This document shows, in pieces, positions 44,273-53,236 of a stretch of DNA of 64,000 bases (within the stretch, counting starts at the first letter, position 1; every line of letters begins with the position of its first letter). The notes beneath the pieces were generated by a model that made no database searches, was not told where the DNA came from, and worked only from the letters and a program-made list of their open reading frames with translations. The DNA is from Microvirga flocculans ATCC BAA-817 (GTDB lineage: Bacteria; Pseudomonadota; Alphaproteobacteria; Rhizobiales; Beijerinckiaceae): contig NZ_JAEA01000003.1 of assembly GCF_000518665.1 (NCBI RefSeq), forward strand, positions 124,001-188,000. The letters run 5' to 3'. The translations under genes were made by a program, and so were the position numbers.

Positions 44273-45072
44273 TGGAAGCCGCCGCAGATTCCTTGGAACG
44301 TCCGGCGAAGCTCGTGATCGATGGCGTTTCCAAACGGTTCGCCTCGTCGCGGGCCGTTGTGCAGGCGCTCGACAACGTCTCGCTGACGATCGCGGAGGGC
44401 GAATTCGTCTGCCTGGTCGGCCCGAGCGGTTGCGGCAAGTCCACGCTGCTCGACATCATCGCAGGTCTGACCAAGCCGGATTCGGGCCGCGTGCTCGCCG
44501 ACGGCAAGGCGGTGGAAGGGCCCGGCCCCGAGCGCCTCGTGATGTTCCAGGAATCCGCGCTCTTCCCCTGGCTCGACGCCTTCGGCAACGTGATGTTCGG
44601 GTTGAAGCTCCGGCCCGACCTCACCCATGCGCAGCGCAAGGAGATCGCGCACCATTTTCTGAAGCTCGTCGGCCTCGAGAAATTCGAGCATGCGCATGTG
44701 CACGAGCTTTCGGGCGGCATGAAGCAGCGCGTCGCGCTGGCCCGCGCGCTCGCGCCCGATCCGCATGTCCTGCTCATGGACGAGCCCTTCGGCGCCCTCG
44801 ACGCCATGACGCGCGACCAGCTCTACGACGACATTCAGGAGATCTGGATGCAGAGTCGCAAGACCATCGTGTTCGTCACGCACAATGTGCGCGAGGCGGT
44901 GTGCCTCGGCGACCGCGTGGTGCTGATGTCGCCCTCGCCCGGACGCATCGCGCAGGTCTTCGAGATCCCCCTGCCCCGCCCGCGCGACATCAACAGCCCG
45001 GAGCTCGCGGGCTATTCGTCGAAGATCGCAGCCGCCCTCAAGGGCACCCTGACGGAGGCATTCTCCGAATGA
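44272..45072 (+). CDS. ABC transporter ATP-binding protein (nitrate/sulfonate/taurine type)
   Basis: A 266-residue ATPase of the SsuB/TauB/NrtD group: Walker A VGPSGCGKSTLLDIIAGLT, signature HELSGGMKQRVALARAL, Walker B VLLMDEPFGALDAMTR, and H-loop FVTHNVREAV. It powers uptake by the permease encoded next. The ATG at 44272 shares one base with the preceding stop (a GTG at 44269 is also possible). It overlaps the permease gene by four bases. Confidence 0.95.
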   Translation: MEAAADSLERPAKLVIDGVSKRFASSRAVVQALDNVSLTIAEGEFVCLVGPSGCGKSTLLDIIAGLTKPDSGRVLADGKAVEGPGPERLVMFQESALFPWLDAFGNVMFGLKLRPDLTHAQRKEIAHHFLKLVGLEKFEHAHVHELSGGMKQRVALARALAPDPHVLLMDEPFGALDAMTRDQLYDDIQEIWMQSRKTIVFVTHNVREAVCLGDRVVLMSPSPGRIAQVFEIPLPRPRDINSPELAGYSSKIAAALKGTLTEAFSE

Positions 45073-45842
45073 AGCGCCTGGCCTCCGCCCTTCTGTTCTT
45101 CGCCCTGCTCATCGGCCTGTGGGAGCTGGCCGTGCGCAGCGGCCGGTGGTCCGCCGTGCTTTTGCCCTCGCCTGTCTTCGTGGCCGAGTACATCTGGGGA
45201 GCGCTCCTCGACGGCACGCTCGCGGAATCCACCTGGGTGACGCTCAAGCGGCTCCTCCTCGGCTATGCGGCGGGCGTGATCATCGGGCTGCCCCTGGGGC
45301 TTCTCACCAGCACGTCGCAGCTCTTCGAGGACACGCTCGGCGCGCTCGCGCTCGGCTTCCAGACCTTGCCGAGCGTGTGCTGGGTGCCGCTGGCGCTGAT
45401 CTGGTTCGGGCAGACGGAAAGCGCGATGCTGTTCGTGGTGATCATGGGCACCGTATGGTCCGTGATCATCGCCACCGATCACGGCGCGCGCAACATTCCG
45501 CCTATCTACGCACGCGCCGCGCGCACCATGGGCTCGGGCGGCTTCCACACCTGGACGCGGGTGATCCTGCCCGCCTCGCTTCCCTTCCTGGTCAGCGGCA
45601 TGAAGCAGGGCTGGGCCTTCGCCTGGCGCTCCCTGATGGCGGCGGAGATCTACGTGACGATCCTGACCGGCTTCGGCCTTGGCCACCTGCTGCATTACGG
45701 GCGCGAGCTGAATGCCATGGATCAGGTGATCGGGATCATGATCGTGATCGTCGCGATCGGCCTTCTCGTCGACCGCCTGCTGTTCTCGCCCTGGGAGCAT
45801 TTCCTGCACAGGCGCTGGGGCACCAACATCAAGCAGGGCTGA
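45069..45842 (+). CDS. ABC transporter permease (nitrate/sulfonate/taurine type)
   Basis: A 257-residue membrane protein with about six helices. The permease loop that contacts the ATPase is present around AARTMGSGGFHTWTRVILPA, the EAA motif region, and QTLPSVCWVPLALIWFG is typical of SsuC/TauC. It completes a one-permease importer with the two preceding genes. Its ATG overlaps the ATPase stop (ATGA). Confidence 0.94.
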   Translation: MKRLASALLFFALLIGLWELAVRSGRWSAVLLPSPVFVAEYIWGALLDGTLAESTWVTLKRLLLGYAAGVIIGLPLGLLTSTSQLFEDTLGALALGFQTLPSVCWVPLALIWFGQTESAMLFVVIMGTVWSVIIATDHGARNIPPIYARAARTMGSGGFHTWTRVILPASLPFLVSGMKQGWAFAWRSLMAAEIYVTILTGFGLGHLLHYGRELNAMDQVIGIMIVIVAIGLLVDRLLFSPWEHFLHRRWGTNIKQG

Positions 45843-45882
45843 CCGGAGCCCCGCGCCGCTCGTGCGCGAGGCTCAGCCGGTT

Positions 45883-46692
45883 CTATCGCCCATCGTATTT
45901 CAGCGATTCCGCATCTGTCCGCGCCTGGGTGCCGCCCATGCCGGTCGGACCAGGCGACGGCGCGGGACTTGCGCCCGCTCCATGCAGCAGGGCCTCGTCG
46001 GCCTGAGCGGCTTCCTGCCCGCTCATGACGCTGGAGGCCGGCCGCCGCATCGCGCCTTTCTCGCGTGGAAACCGCGTTCGGGGACGCCGGGATTGGCTCT
46101 CCCACGCATCCATGTCACTCGGCCGGCTCATGCTCCACAGCAGGGCTCCGGCGCCGAGGGCCGCCATGCCCGCCAGCACCCCGAAGACCGTGCCCGTCGG
46201 CAGGCCGTAGCGGCTCGGCATCATGGCCTGGGGCATGTGCCAGCGGCGCGCCTCGTAGGAGGCGATCCGCTCCCGCTCGTAGGCGCGCTGGAGATGCTTG
46301 AGCTCGGCCGGGGGAAAGATGCCGCGGGCCGCGGTCAGCGCGCCGTTTTCCTCCAGGGTGAAGGCATGCCGGATGGAACCCGTCAGCTCCTTGAAATCCA
46401 CCGCCCAGTCATGGCTCGCCTTGTCGGGCCTCGCCGCCAGCTCGTCGAGCTGCTGCAGGATCTCGTCCTGCTTGCGCTCGAGATCGGCCACATAGGTGCC
46501 CGTGCGGTGGTGGCTGGCAAGGGCGGGATAGAGCACGTTCTGCTGGGCCGCGATGTGCCGCTCCAGCTCGTCCTGGAGATCGGCGAAAAGATCGGCGCGG
46601 CCGTTGGGGCCGGCGTCCGTGGCGCGCAGAACCTCACGGCAAAGCTCCTCGATATTCGCGTGATCCGACACCACCATCTGCCATAGATCCAT
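45883..46692 (-). CDS. Hemerythrin-like domain protein with C-terminal membrane anchor
   Basis: A 269-residue protein. Residues about 1-150 form a hemerythrin/HHE-type four-helix bundle with VVSDHANIEELCREVL, LQDELERHIAAQQNVLYPAL and GSIRHAFTLEENGALTAA. In the second helix the acid that usually follows as HxxxE is Gln (HIAAQ), so the di-iron site may be altered. A transmembrane helix (GTVFGVLAGMAALGAGALLW) follows near residue 180, and the tail is Pro/Ser/Ala-rich. The protein may sense or hold oxygen, NO or iron at the membrane; this is inference. The start at 46692 is backed by GAGGAGG. Divergent from the dehydratase gene. Confidence 0.8.
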   Translation of the reverse strand: MDLWQMVVSDHANIEELCREVLRATDAGPNGRADLFADLQDELERHIAAQQNVLYPALASHHRTGTYVADLERKQDEILQQLDELAARPDKASHDWAVDFKELTGSIRHAFTLEENGALTAARGIFPPAELKHLQRAYERERIASYEARRWHMPQAMMPSRYGLPTGTVFGVLAGMAALGAGALLWSMSRPSDMDAWESQSRRPRTRFPREKGAMRRPASSVMSGQEAAQADEALLHGAGASPAPSPGPTGMGGTQARTDAESLKYDGR

Positions 46693-46872
46693 GAGAAGCC
46701 TCCTCTCGAGCCTTTGCCCCGACCGAGAGGAACGGCTGGAACGCGCGGCTGTTCCAGGGCGATGCTTCAAGAAAGACGGCCCGCCCCGCGAGCCTTGCGT
46801 GACAAGGGCACCCCGGACTTGATATGGAAACGCCGGGACCGGCCCCGGTCACGCAGGAAGCACGAGCGAACG

Positions 46873-47868
46873 ATGAACGCACACCAGGAACCCGGCTCCC
46901 CTCCCGGCCAGAGCCTGCCGACCTATGACGACGTGATCGCAGCGGCGAAGCGCATCGAGGGCGTCGCGCACCGCACGCCGGTTCTCACCTCCCGCACCGC
47001 CGATGCCCGCACCGGCGGCACCTTGTTCTTCAAGGCGGAAAATTTGCAGCGGGGCGGCGCCTTCAAGTTCCGCGGCGCCTACAACGCCATCGCGCGACTG
47101 TCGCCCGAGGCGAAGACGCGCGGCGTCGTGGCCTTCTCCTCCGGCAACCATGCCCAGGCCATCGCCTATGCCGGGCAGCTGCAGGGCGTGCCGACCGTCA
47201 TCATCATGCCGCAGGATGCGCCGGCCATGAAGGTCGCCGCCACCAGGGGCTATGGCGGCGAGGTGGTGCTCTACGACCGCTACAAGGAGGACCGCGAGGC
47301 CATCGGCCGCGCCCTGTCGCAGGAGCGCGGCCTCACCCTCATCCCCCCTTACGACCATGAGGACGTGATCGCGGGCCAGGGCACCGCCGCGAAGGAGCTG
47401 ATCGAGGAGGTCGGCCCTCTCGACATGCTGTTCGTCTGCGTCGGCGGCGGCGGCCTTTTGGCGGGCTCGGCGCTCGCCGCAAGGGCGCTCTCGCCGGATT
47501 GCCGCATCTACGGCGTCGAGCCGGAAGCGGGCAACGACGCGCAGCAATCGTTCCGCTCGGGCTCCATCGTGAGGATTCCCGTTCCCGCCACCATCGCCGA
47601 CGGGGCGCAGACGACCTATGTCGGCAGCAAGACCTTCCCGATCATGCGCGCGCTGGTGGACGACATGCTCACCGTCTCCGATGCGCAGCTCGTGGACACC
47701 ATGCGGTTCTTCGCGGAGCGCATGAAGATCGTGGTGGAGCCGACGGGCTGCCTCGCCGCAGCGGCGGTGCTCCACGGCATCGTGCCCTGCGCGGGCAAGC
47801 GCGTCGGCATCGTCATCAGCGGCGGCAACGTGGACCCGCGCGCCTTCGCGGGCTTCCTGGCGGGCTAG
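46873..47868 (+). CDS. PLP-dependent serine/threonine-type dehydratase or racemase
   Basis: A 331-residue fold-type II PLP enzyme. The lysine is in GGAFKFRGAYNAIARL, the substrate loop in AFSSGNHAQAIAYAG, and the phosphate-binding Gly loop in FVCVGGGGLLAGSAL. It has no C-terminal ACT regulatory domain, so it is not biosynthetic IlvA; it belongs with catabolic threonine dehydratase, serine racemase and threo-3-hydroxyaspartate ammonia-lyase, which sequence alone does not separate. The ATG at 46873 gives the family N-terminus. Its stop overlaps the convergent gene by four bases. Confidence 0.88.
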   Translation: MNAHQEPGSPPGQSLPTYDDVIAAAKRIEGVAHRTPVLTSRTADARTGGTLFFKAENLQRGGAFKFRGAYNAIARLSPEAKTRGVVAFSSGNHAQAIAYAGQLQGVPTVIIMPQDAPAMKVAATRGYGGEVVLYDRYKEDREAIGRALSQERGLTLIPPYDHEDVIAGQGTAAKELIEEVGPLDMLFVCVGGGGLLAGSALAARALSPDCRIYGVEPEAGNDAQQSFRSGSIVRIPVPATIADGAQTTYVGSKTFPIMRALVDDMLTVSDAQLVDTMRFFAERMKIVVEPTGCLAAAAVLHGIVPCAGKRVGIVISGGNVDPRAFAGFLAG

Positions 47869-48548
47869 CGTTCCTTCGCCGCGCGCACCACGACGGCGAT
47901 GCCGTCGTGGTCGCCGGTCGTGGTGCGCGGGTCGCCGATGAGCGCATTGCCGAGGGCGACGAAGCCGCTCACCTTGTAGGCCGTGTCGCGGTCGAGGTTC
48001 TGGGTGAAGTCGTCCCGCGCCCGGTTGAACGAACCGTAGCGGTGCGGCGGATCGCGGAACGGGTCGACCTCCTCGCGGCTGAAGGCGCCGGTGAACAGGT
48101 AAGCCCCGTCGAAGGCGTGCGGACCGAAAATCCGCCCGTGATTGTTGCTCACCTCGAAGGGATCGTTGGAGAAGGCATCGTCGCGCCCCGACGGCAGCTG
48201 CCCATAGAGCTGCCCGCCGATAGAGCCCTTGTAGCCTGTCGAATGACCGAAGCGCACCGCATAGCCCGCTTTCGCGGCGGCGGCGATCAGCCTCGCCTTC
48301 GCCTCCTCCGCGCTCGCAGCGCCCTCGTCGACGATGATGACATTGACCGGCTCGCGCAGGTTCTTGCCGCGATAGATCTCGCCGAGCCAGTCGGAGGGCT
48401 CGCCCTGCGCCGTCAGCATCCACTTGCCGATGGAGGGAAGGCCCTCGGGGGTGGCGATGTCAACTCTCTCCTGCAACCGCGCTTCGGACGCGGCTGCGAT
48501 CATGAGCATGACCCCGAGTGCCGGAGCATGAAACCGCGTCCATCTCAT
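47865..48548 (-). CDS. Secreted protein of unknown function
   Basis: A 227-residue protein with a signal peptide (RFHAPALGVMLMIAAASEA). The mature part contains EPVNVIIVDEGAASAEEAKA, YAVRFGHSTGYKGSIGGQLY, a stretch with DPFEVSNNHGRIFGPHAFDG and a C-terminal RTTTGDHDGIAVVV. I do not recognise the family. Conserved-looking His/Asp/Asn positions could hint at a hydrolase or binding protein, but this is not established. The ATG at 48548 (MRWTRF) fits the signal peptide better than the one eight codons earlier. Convergent with the dehydratase gene. Confidence 0.65.
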   Translation of the reverse strand: MRWTRFHAPALGVMLMIAAASEARLQERVDIATPEGLPSIGKWMLTAQGEPSDWLGEIYRGKNLREPVNVIIVDEGAASAEEAKARLIAAAAKAGYAVRFGHSTGYKGSIGGQLYGQLPSGRDDAFSNDPFEVSNNHGRIFGPHAFDGAYLFTGAFSREEVDPFRDPPHRYGSFNRARDDFTQNLDRDTAYKVSGFVALGNALIGDPRTTTGDHDGIAVVVRAAKER

Positions 48549-48703
48549 CCCCACCTTCCTCCCCTGCGACATTCTCGACAGACGATCATGAATCCCCCTG
48601 CGGCGAAAGCCTTTTGGAACGGTGCACGCCGCTTGTCTTCGCTGCGTTCAGCGGCCATTTAACCGGCATGCGCGATGATGGCGCAAAGCAAAGCGATTGT
48701 CCC

Positions 48704-49060
48704 GTGAGCCCGAACCGCATCCTCCTGGCTCTTCTGCAGCCCCTGCTGGCGCTCCTGATCGTTGCAGGCGCGGCGCAGGCGCAGCCGTGCCTGATCGAGG
48801 AAGAGCGGCTCTGGACCGTGGCGAGCTCCCTGGAGGCGGCCCGCACCTGGAGCGAGCGCACCGACAAGCCGATCGCAGCCCTTCAACCCTCGGCCGCGCA
48901 GGCAGACGATCACGATTACGGAAGCCTGATTCCGCTGCCGGAGACGTGGCCTGTCCTCGATGAGGCCCGGCTGATCGAGAACGGCCGCGCCGCCTATCCG
49001 ACCGCGCCTCCTTCCCATCGGCCCTGTGCCGCGCCCTCGACCGGCCCCCCTTCCGTCTGA
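48704..49060 (+). CDS. Small secreted protein of unknown function upstream of lpiA
   Basis: About 118 residues with a clear signal peptide (NRILLALLQPLLALLIVAGA, cleavage near AQAQPC) and a short mature part with two cysteines (QPCLIEEERLW and HRPCAAP) and a Pro-rich end. GTG at 48704 gives the cleanest signal peptide; an ATG at 48668 is an alternative. No family is recognised. It lies 100 bases before lpiA on the same strand and might share its transcript. Coding status is plausible but not certain. Confidence 0.45.
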   Translation: MSPNRILLALLQPLLALLIVAGAAQAQPCLIEEERLWTVASSLEAARTWSERTDKPIAALQPSAAQADDHDYGSLIPLPETWPVLDEARLIENGRAAYPTAPPSHRPCAAPSTGPPSV

Positions 49061-49160
49061 GCCTGCCTGCACGCCGTCCGCTGCCAGCCTGTCTGCGCCG
49101 CGACGGTAAGCCCTGCCTCGGCCCGCGGCCGAAGCCCCGCTCACTCAGACGAGACGACCC

Positions 49161-51806
49161 ATGTCCACCCATGCCATGCGCACCGGGCCCGCCCAGCGCG
49201 CCGACGAAGCGCTTCCGGCCGCCATCCTGCTCCCGGAGGAGGCCTCGCCTGCTCCGAACCCTCGCCCGCTCCTGCGCTGGGCGGGCCCGGTCCTCGCCCT
49301 CGCCGGCTGCGCCGCGGTTCTGGCCCTGCTCGCCGATCTCCTGTCCGGTCTCGACATGGCGGCGGTGACGGCGAGCGCCCTCGCGACGCCCTCACAACTG
49401 ATCGCCGGGTCGCTTCTGTTCGGTGCGGTAAGCTACGCCGCCCTTGTCGGATACGACGCCTTCGCCATCCGCGCGGCGACGGACAAGGCCGTGCCGTTCA
49501 GCACCATCGCCATCGGCTCCTTCACGAGCTATGCCATCGGCCACACTCTCGGCTTTCCCCTCTTCACCGCAGGAGCGGTGCGCTGGCGCATCTATGGCCG
49601 CGCCGGCCTGACCCTGAGCGAAGTGGCCAGGCTGACTGCGGTGGCGGCCATGACGCTCTGGATCGGCATGGCCGCCGTTCTCGGCCTGAGCGCCTCCATG
49701 GAGCCGCAGGCGCTCGCCACCCTCGACCGGCTGCCCGCGAGCCTCAACCGGGGCGTCGGAATCGCGCTGCTTGCAGGGCTAGCCGGCTATCTCGCCTGGA
49801 CCCGCAGGGGCGACCGCGCAATCGGCCGCATGCGCCTTCCGGGCGGACGGGCCGCCCTCGCGCAGATCGGCCTCGGCCTTGTCGATGTCTCGGCCGCAGC
49901 CGCAGCCCTGTGGATCCTTCTGCCGTCGTCGTCCGGCATCGGCTTTCCGGCTTTCGCCGCGGTCTTCGCCGGCGCGGTCCTGCTCGCCGTCGTCAGCCAC
50001 GTTCCGGCAGGCCTCGGCGCGTTCGAGGCAGCGATCCTGCTGGCTTTTCCGCAGGCTCCCGCGGCGGACCTCCTCTCCGCGCTTCTCGTCTGGCGCCTGA
50101 CCTATACGCTTGTTCCGTTCACTGCCGCCGTGGCGCTCTATGCCTCTCACGAACTGGCCCGCGCCGACATCCGGGTCCCCCGCACCGTTCTGCGCATCAG
50201 GCATCTGGTGCTGCCCTTCGTGCCGGCGATCCTGGCGGCGCTCACCTTCCTCGGCGGCCTGGTGCTGCTGACCTCCGGCGCGCTGCCCAACGATTACTCG
50301 CGCATCCGGGCACTGAAATATCTGGTGCCTCTGCCTTTCGCGGAGGTCTCGCATCTCGTCGGCAGCACCGCAGGCGTGGTGCTGCTCATCCTCTCGCGCG
50401 GCCTCCTGCGCCGCCTCGCCAGCGCATGGACGCTCGCCGTACTGGTGATCGGCGCGGGCATGGCGGTGTCGCTCGCCAAGGGTTTCGACTGGGAAGAGGC
50501 GCTCATCCTCGGCGCCGTGCTGAGCCTTCTCCTCACCCACCGCGCGGCGTTCTACCGCAAGGCGGGGATCTTCGCCGAACCGCTCGAACCGCGCTGGCTC
50601 ATCGCCATCTCCTTCGTCGTCGGCTGCTCGATCTGGCTCGGCTTCACCGCGTTCCACGACGTCGATTACAGCCATGACCTGTGGTGGCAGTTCAACTGGC
50701 ACGACGACGCGTCGCGCTTCCTGCGCAGCAGCCTCGTGGCCGTCATCATCGGCGCCGGCCTGTCGCTCTACGCCATGATCCACCGCCAACCCGGATCGCG
50801 CCGCGTGGAACCGTTCACGCCCGATGCGCTTGCGCCCGCCCTCTCCTATGCGGAACGGGCCGATGCGCATCTCGCACTGCTCGAGGACAAGCGTTTCCTG
50901 TTCCATCCATCCGGCGAGGCCTTTCTCATGTATGCCGTGCAAGGCAAAAGCTGGGTCGTCATGGGCGATCCTGTCGGCAAGTCCGAGCATGCGGCCGATC
51001 TTCTATGGCAGTTCCTCGAAGAGGTGGACCGGAATGCAGGCTGGCCTGTCTTCTATCAGGTCAGTCCCGCGCATCTCCCGCTTTATCTCGACGGCGGGCT
51101 CTCGCTGGTGAAGCTCGGCGAGGAGGCGCATGTGGACCTTGCCGCCTTCACCACCGAAGGCAAGGCCGGCAAGGATTGGCGCGCGGCCCTCAACCGCGCC
51201 CAGCGCGAGAACCTGGAATTCGTCACCATACCCGCTTCAGAAGTTCCCGCGCATCTGCCGGAGCTCAAGCGCGTCTCCGATACTTGGCTCGGCGAACGCG
51301 GCGCGGGCGAGAAGGGATTTTCCATCGGCTTCTGGTCGGAGAGCTACCTGTCCCGTTTCGACGTGGCCGTCATTCGGCGCGAGGGCCGGATCCTGGCTTT
51401 CGCCAATATCTGGTACGGCCGCCCCGGAGGCGAGATCACGGTCGATCTCATGCGCTACGTCCCGGATGTGCCCGGCATCATGGATCTGCTCTTCGTCAAC
51501 CTCATGCAGGAAGGCAAGGCGCGGGGCTTTCGCTGGTTCAATCTGGGCATGGCGCCCCTCTCCGGCCTGTCGGATCACCGCCTCGCGCCCAGCTGGCACA
51601 AGATCGCAGCCTTCCTCGCGCGCAACGGCGAGCGCTTCTACGGCTTCAAGGGATTGAGAGCCTACAAGGAAAAATTCAACCCGGTATGGGAGCCGCGCTA
51701 TCTCGCCTGCCCGGGCGGTTGGGCACTGCCGCAGATCCTGCTCGACGTGACGAGCCTGATCGCGGGCGGACCGGCGAAGATCGTCAGCAAGGGAAGCGGG
51801 TCATGA
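49161..51806 (+). CDS. lpiA: Phosphatidylglycerol lysyltransferase/flippase (MprF/LpiA)
   Basis: An 881-residue protein with the two-part MprF design: an N-terminal flippase domain of about 14 transmembrane helices (to about residue 535) and a C-terminal GNAT-like synthase domain (about 550-860; FLFHPSGEAFLMYAVQGKSW, DWRAALNRAQREN, GFRWFNLGMAPLSGLSDHRL). It uses Lys-tRNA to make lysyl-phosphatidylglycerol and moves it to the outer leaflet, lowering surface charge and raising resistance to cationic peptides and acid. It overlaps acvB by four bases. This pair is known in Rhizobium and Agrobacterium as lpiA-acvB, induced by low pH. Confidence 0.95.
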   Translation: MSTHAMRTGPAQRADEALPAAILLPEEASPAPNPRPLLRWAGPVLALAGCAAVLALLADLLSGLDMAAVTASALATPSQLIAGSLLFGAVSYAALVGYDAFAIRAATDKAVPFSTIAIGSFTSYAIGHTLGFPLFTAGAVRWRIYGRAGLTLSEVARLTAVAAMTLWIGMAAVLGLSASMEPQALATLDRLPASLNRGVGIALLAGLAGYLAWTRRGDRAIGRMRLPGGRAALAQIGLGLVDVSAAAAALWILLPSSSGIGFPAFAAVFAGAVLLAVVSHVPAGLGAFEAAILLAFPQAPAADLLSALLVWRLTYTLVPFTAAVALYASHELARADIRVPRTVLRIRHLVLPFVPAILAALTFLGGLVLLTSGALPNDYSRIRALKYLVPLPFAEVSHLVGSTAGVVLLILSRGLLRRLASAWTLAVLVIGAGMAVSLAKGFDWEEALILGAVLSLLLTHRAAFYRKAGIFAEPLEPRWLIAISFVVGCSIWLGFTAFHDVDYSHDLWWQFNWHDDASRFLRSSLVAVIIGAGLSLYAMIHRQPGSRRVEPFTPDALAPALSYAERADAHLALLEDKRFLFHPSGEAFLMYAVQGKSWVVMGDPVGKSEHAADLLWQFLEEVDRNAGWPVFYQVSPAHLPLYLDGGLSLVKLGEEAHVDLAAFTTEGKAGKDWRAALNRAQRENLEFVTIPASEVPAHLPELKRVSDTWLGERGAGEKGFSIGFWSESYLSRFDVAVIRREGRILAFANIWYGRPGGEITVDLMRYVPDVPGIMDLLFVNLMQEGKARGFRWFNLGMAPLSGLSDHRLAPSWHKIAAFLARNGERFYGFKGLRAYKEKFNPVWEPRYLACPGGWALPQILLDVTSLIAGGPAKIVSKGSGS

Positions 51807-53206
51807 AACCGTTCAAGCTCTTTCACCTCATGACCGCCATCCTGGCGCTCGCGGCCTTCGCTTCCGGCAGCGTTCTTCTCGGCCGCGCAGCCTTTTCCGC
51901 GCTGAAGCCGCCGACGATCTCCACCACAGCGATCGACGTGGACGGCTTCGGCCCCGTCGCAATCGTCAGGGCGGAGAATCGCCTGGCCCGCGGACTGGTG
52001 ATCCTGGTGGCGGACGAAGCCGATGCCGAGGCGCGCCGCCAGGACGCCCTCGCCCTGGCGAAGGAAGGACTGATCGCCGTCTCCTTCAACTTCGATGCGC
52101 TCCGCGCCGACTTTGCGAAGGCCCCGCCGGACGACGAGTGCCATTATGTCTCCGACGATTTGAAGGATCTCGCGCAGGCTGTGCAGCGCAAGCTCGGTCT
52201 CAAGCGCTATTTCTTCCCGGTGATCGCCGGGCGCGGCGACGGCGCGGCCTTCGCCTATGCGGCCTTGGCGCAGGCGCCCGCCAATACCCTGGGAGGCGCA
52301 ATAGGCCTCGGGTTCAAGCCTCTGCTTCGCACCGACCGCACCTATTGCTTCGATCCCAAGCTGGAGCCTGCGGGAGACGGGCTCTTCGCCCTGCGCCGCG
52401 AGCCCCATCTGCCGGGGCCGTGGCTGGCCATTGCCCCGGAGAGCGAGCGCGGGAGCATCGAGGCCTTCCAGGGCGACGCGGAGAACGTGGATTTCCTGCC
52501 CGCCGGCGACGAGGCCACGGCGCGGAAGGTTCTGGTCGAGGGCGCCCTGCGCTTCGGGCCCACCGGGGAGCGCGGCCATTCCGAACTGCCCGTCTCGGTC
52601 ATCAACCCCGAAGGCCCCGTGACGGGACTGGCGATCGTCATCTCCGGCGACGGCGGCTGGCGCGACATCGACAAGTCCATCGGCGAATGGCTCGCAAAGC
52701 GCGGCGTCGCGGTCGTCGGCGTCGACTCGCTGCGCTATTTCTGGTCGAAGAAAAGCCCCGACGACGTCGCCGCCGATCTGGCCCTCCTCTTCGATCATTA
52801 CGGCAAGGCGTTCGGCACCGACCGCTATGCGCTGATCGGCTATTCCTTCGGGTCCGACATCATGCCCGATGTCTGGCCCAGGCTGCCGAAAGCCGTGCGG
52901 GACCGCGTCGATCTCGTGTCGCTTCTGGCGCTCGGCACCAATGCGGATTTCGAAGTCACGGTCGGCGGCTTCATCGGAGCGGGCTCGTCCGAGAGCAGGC
53001 CGCTTACCCCCCTGCTTCGCCAGCTGCCGCTCGAGCGCACGCAATGCATCTACGGCAAGGACGAGGCCGAGAACGACGAGACCTCATGCACGGCGCCGGA
53101 AATGGAAAGCGCGGAACGGGTCGCCCTCGAAGGCGGGCACCATTTCGACGGCGATTACACCAAGGCCGCCGAGGCGATCTGGACCCGGCTCAATCCCACG
53201 CCATGA
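51803..53206 (+). CDS. acvB: AcvB/VirJ-family lysyl-phosphatidylglycerol hydrolase
   Basis: A 467-residue protein with an N-terminal signal or anchor (LFHLMTAILALAAFASGSVL), a first VirJ-like domain and a second alpha/beta-hydrolase domain. The nucleophile region ALIGYSFGSDIMPDVWPR has the GxSxG serine; the oxyanion area VISGDGGWRDIDKSIGEWLA and the C-terminal catalytic His in ALEGGHHFDGDY are visible. AcvB of Agrobacterium hydrolyses Lys-PG in the periplasm and is needed for lipid balance and virulence. The start overlaps the lpiA stop, so synthesis and breakdown of Lys-PG are coupled. Confidence 0.92.
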   Translation: MKPFKLFHLMTAILALAAFASGSVLLGRAAFSALKPPTISTTAIDVDGFGPVAIVRAENRLARGLVILVADEADAEARRQDALALAKEGLIAVSFNFDALRADFAKAPPDDECHYVSDDLKDLAQAVQRKLGLKRYFFPVIAGRGDGAAFAYAALAQAPANTLGGAIGLGFKPLLRTDRTYCFDPKLEPAGDGLFALRREPHLPGPWLAIAPESERGSIEAFQGDAENVDFLPAGDEATARKVLVEGALRFGPTGERGHSELPVSVINPEGPVTGLAIVISGDGGWRDIDKSIGEWLAKRGVAVVGVDSLRYFWSKKSPDDVAADLALLFDHYGKAFGTDRYALIGYSFGSDIMPDVWPRLPKAVRDRVDLVSLLALGTNADFEVTVGGFIGAGSSESRPLTPLLRQLPLERTQCIYGKDEAENDETSCTAPEMESAERVALEGGHHFDGDYTKAAEAIWTRLNPTP

Positions 53207-53236
53207 GGCCGCTCGGCAGCCGGTGGCGCGCAGCCG

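Noticed and set aside
48518-48703. N-terminal extension of the small secreted protein upstream of lpiA
   Set aside because: This part lies opposite the 5' end of the divergent secreted-protein gene and lacks a start signal. The signal peptide begins only near 48704.
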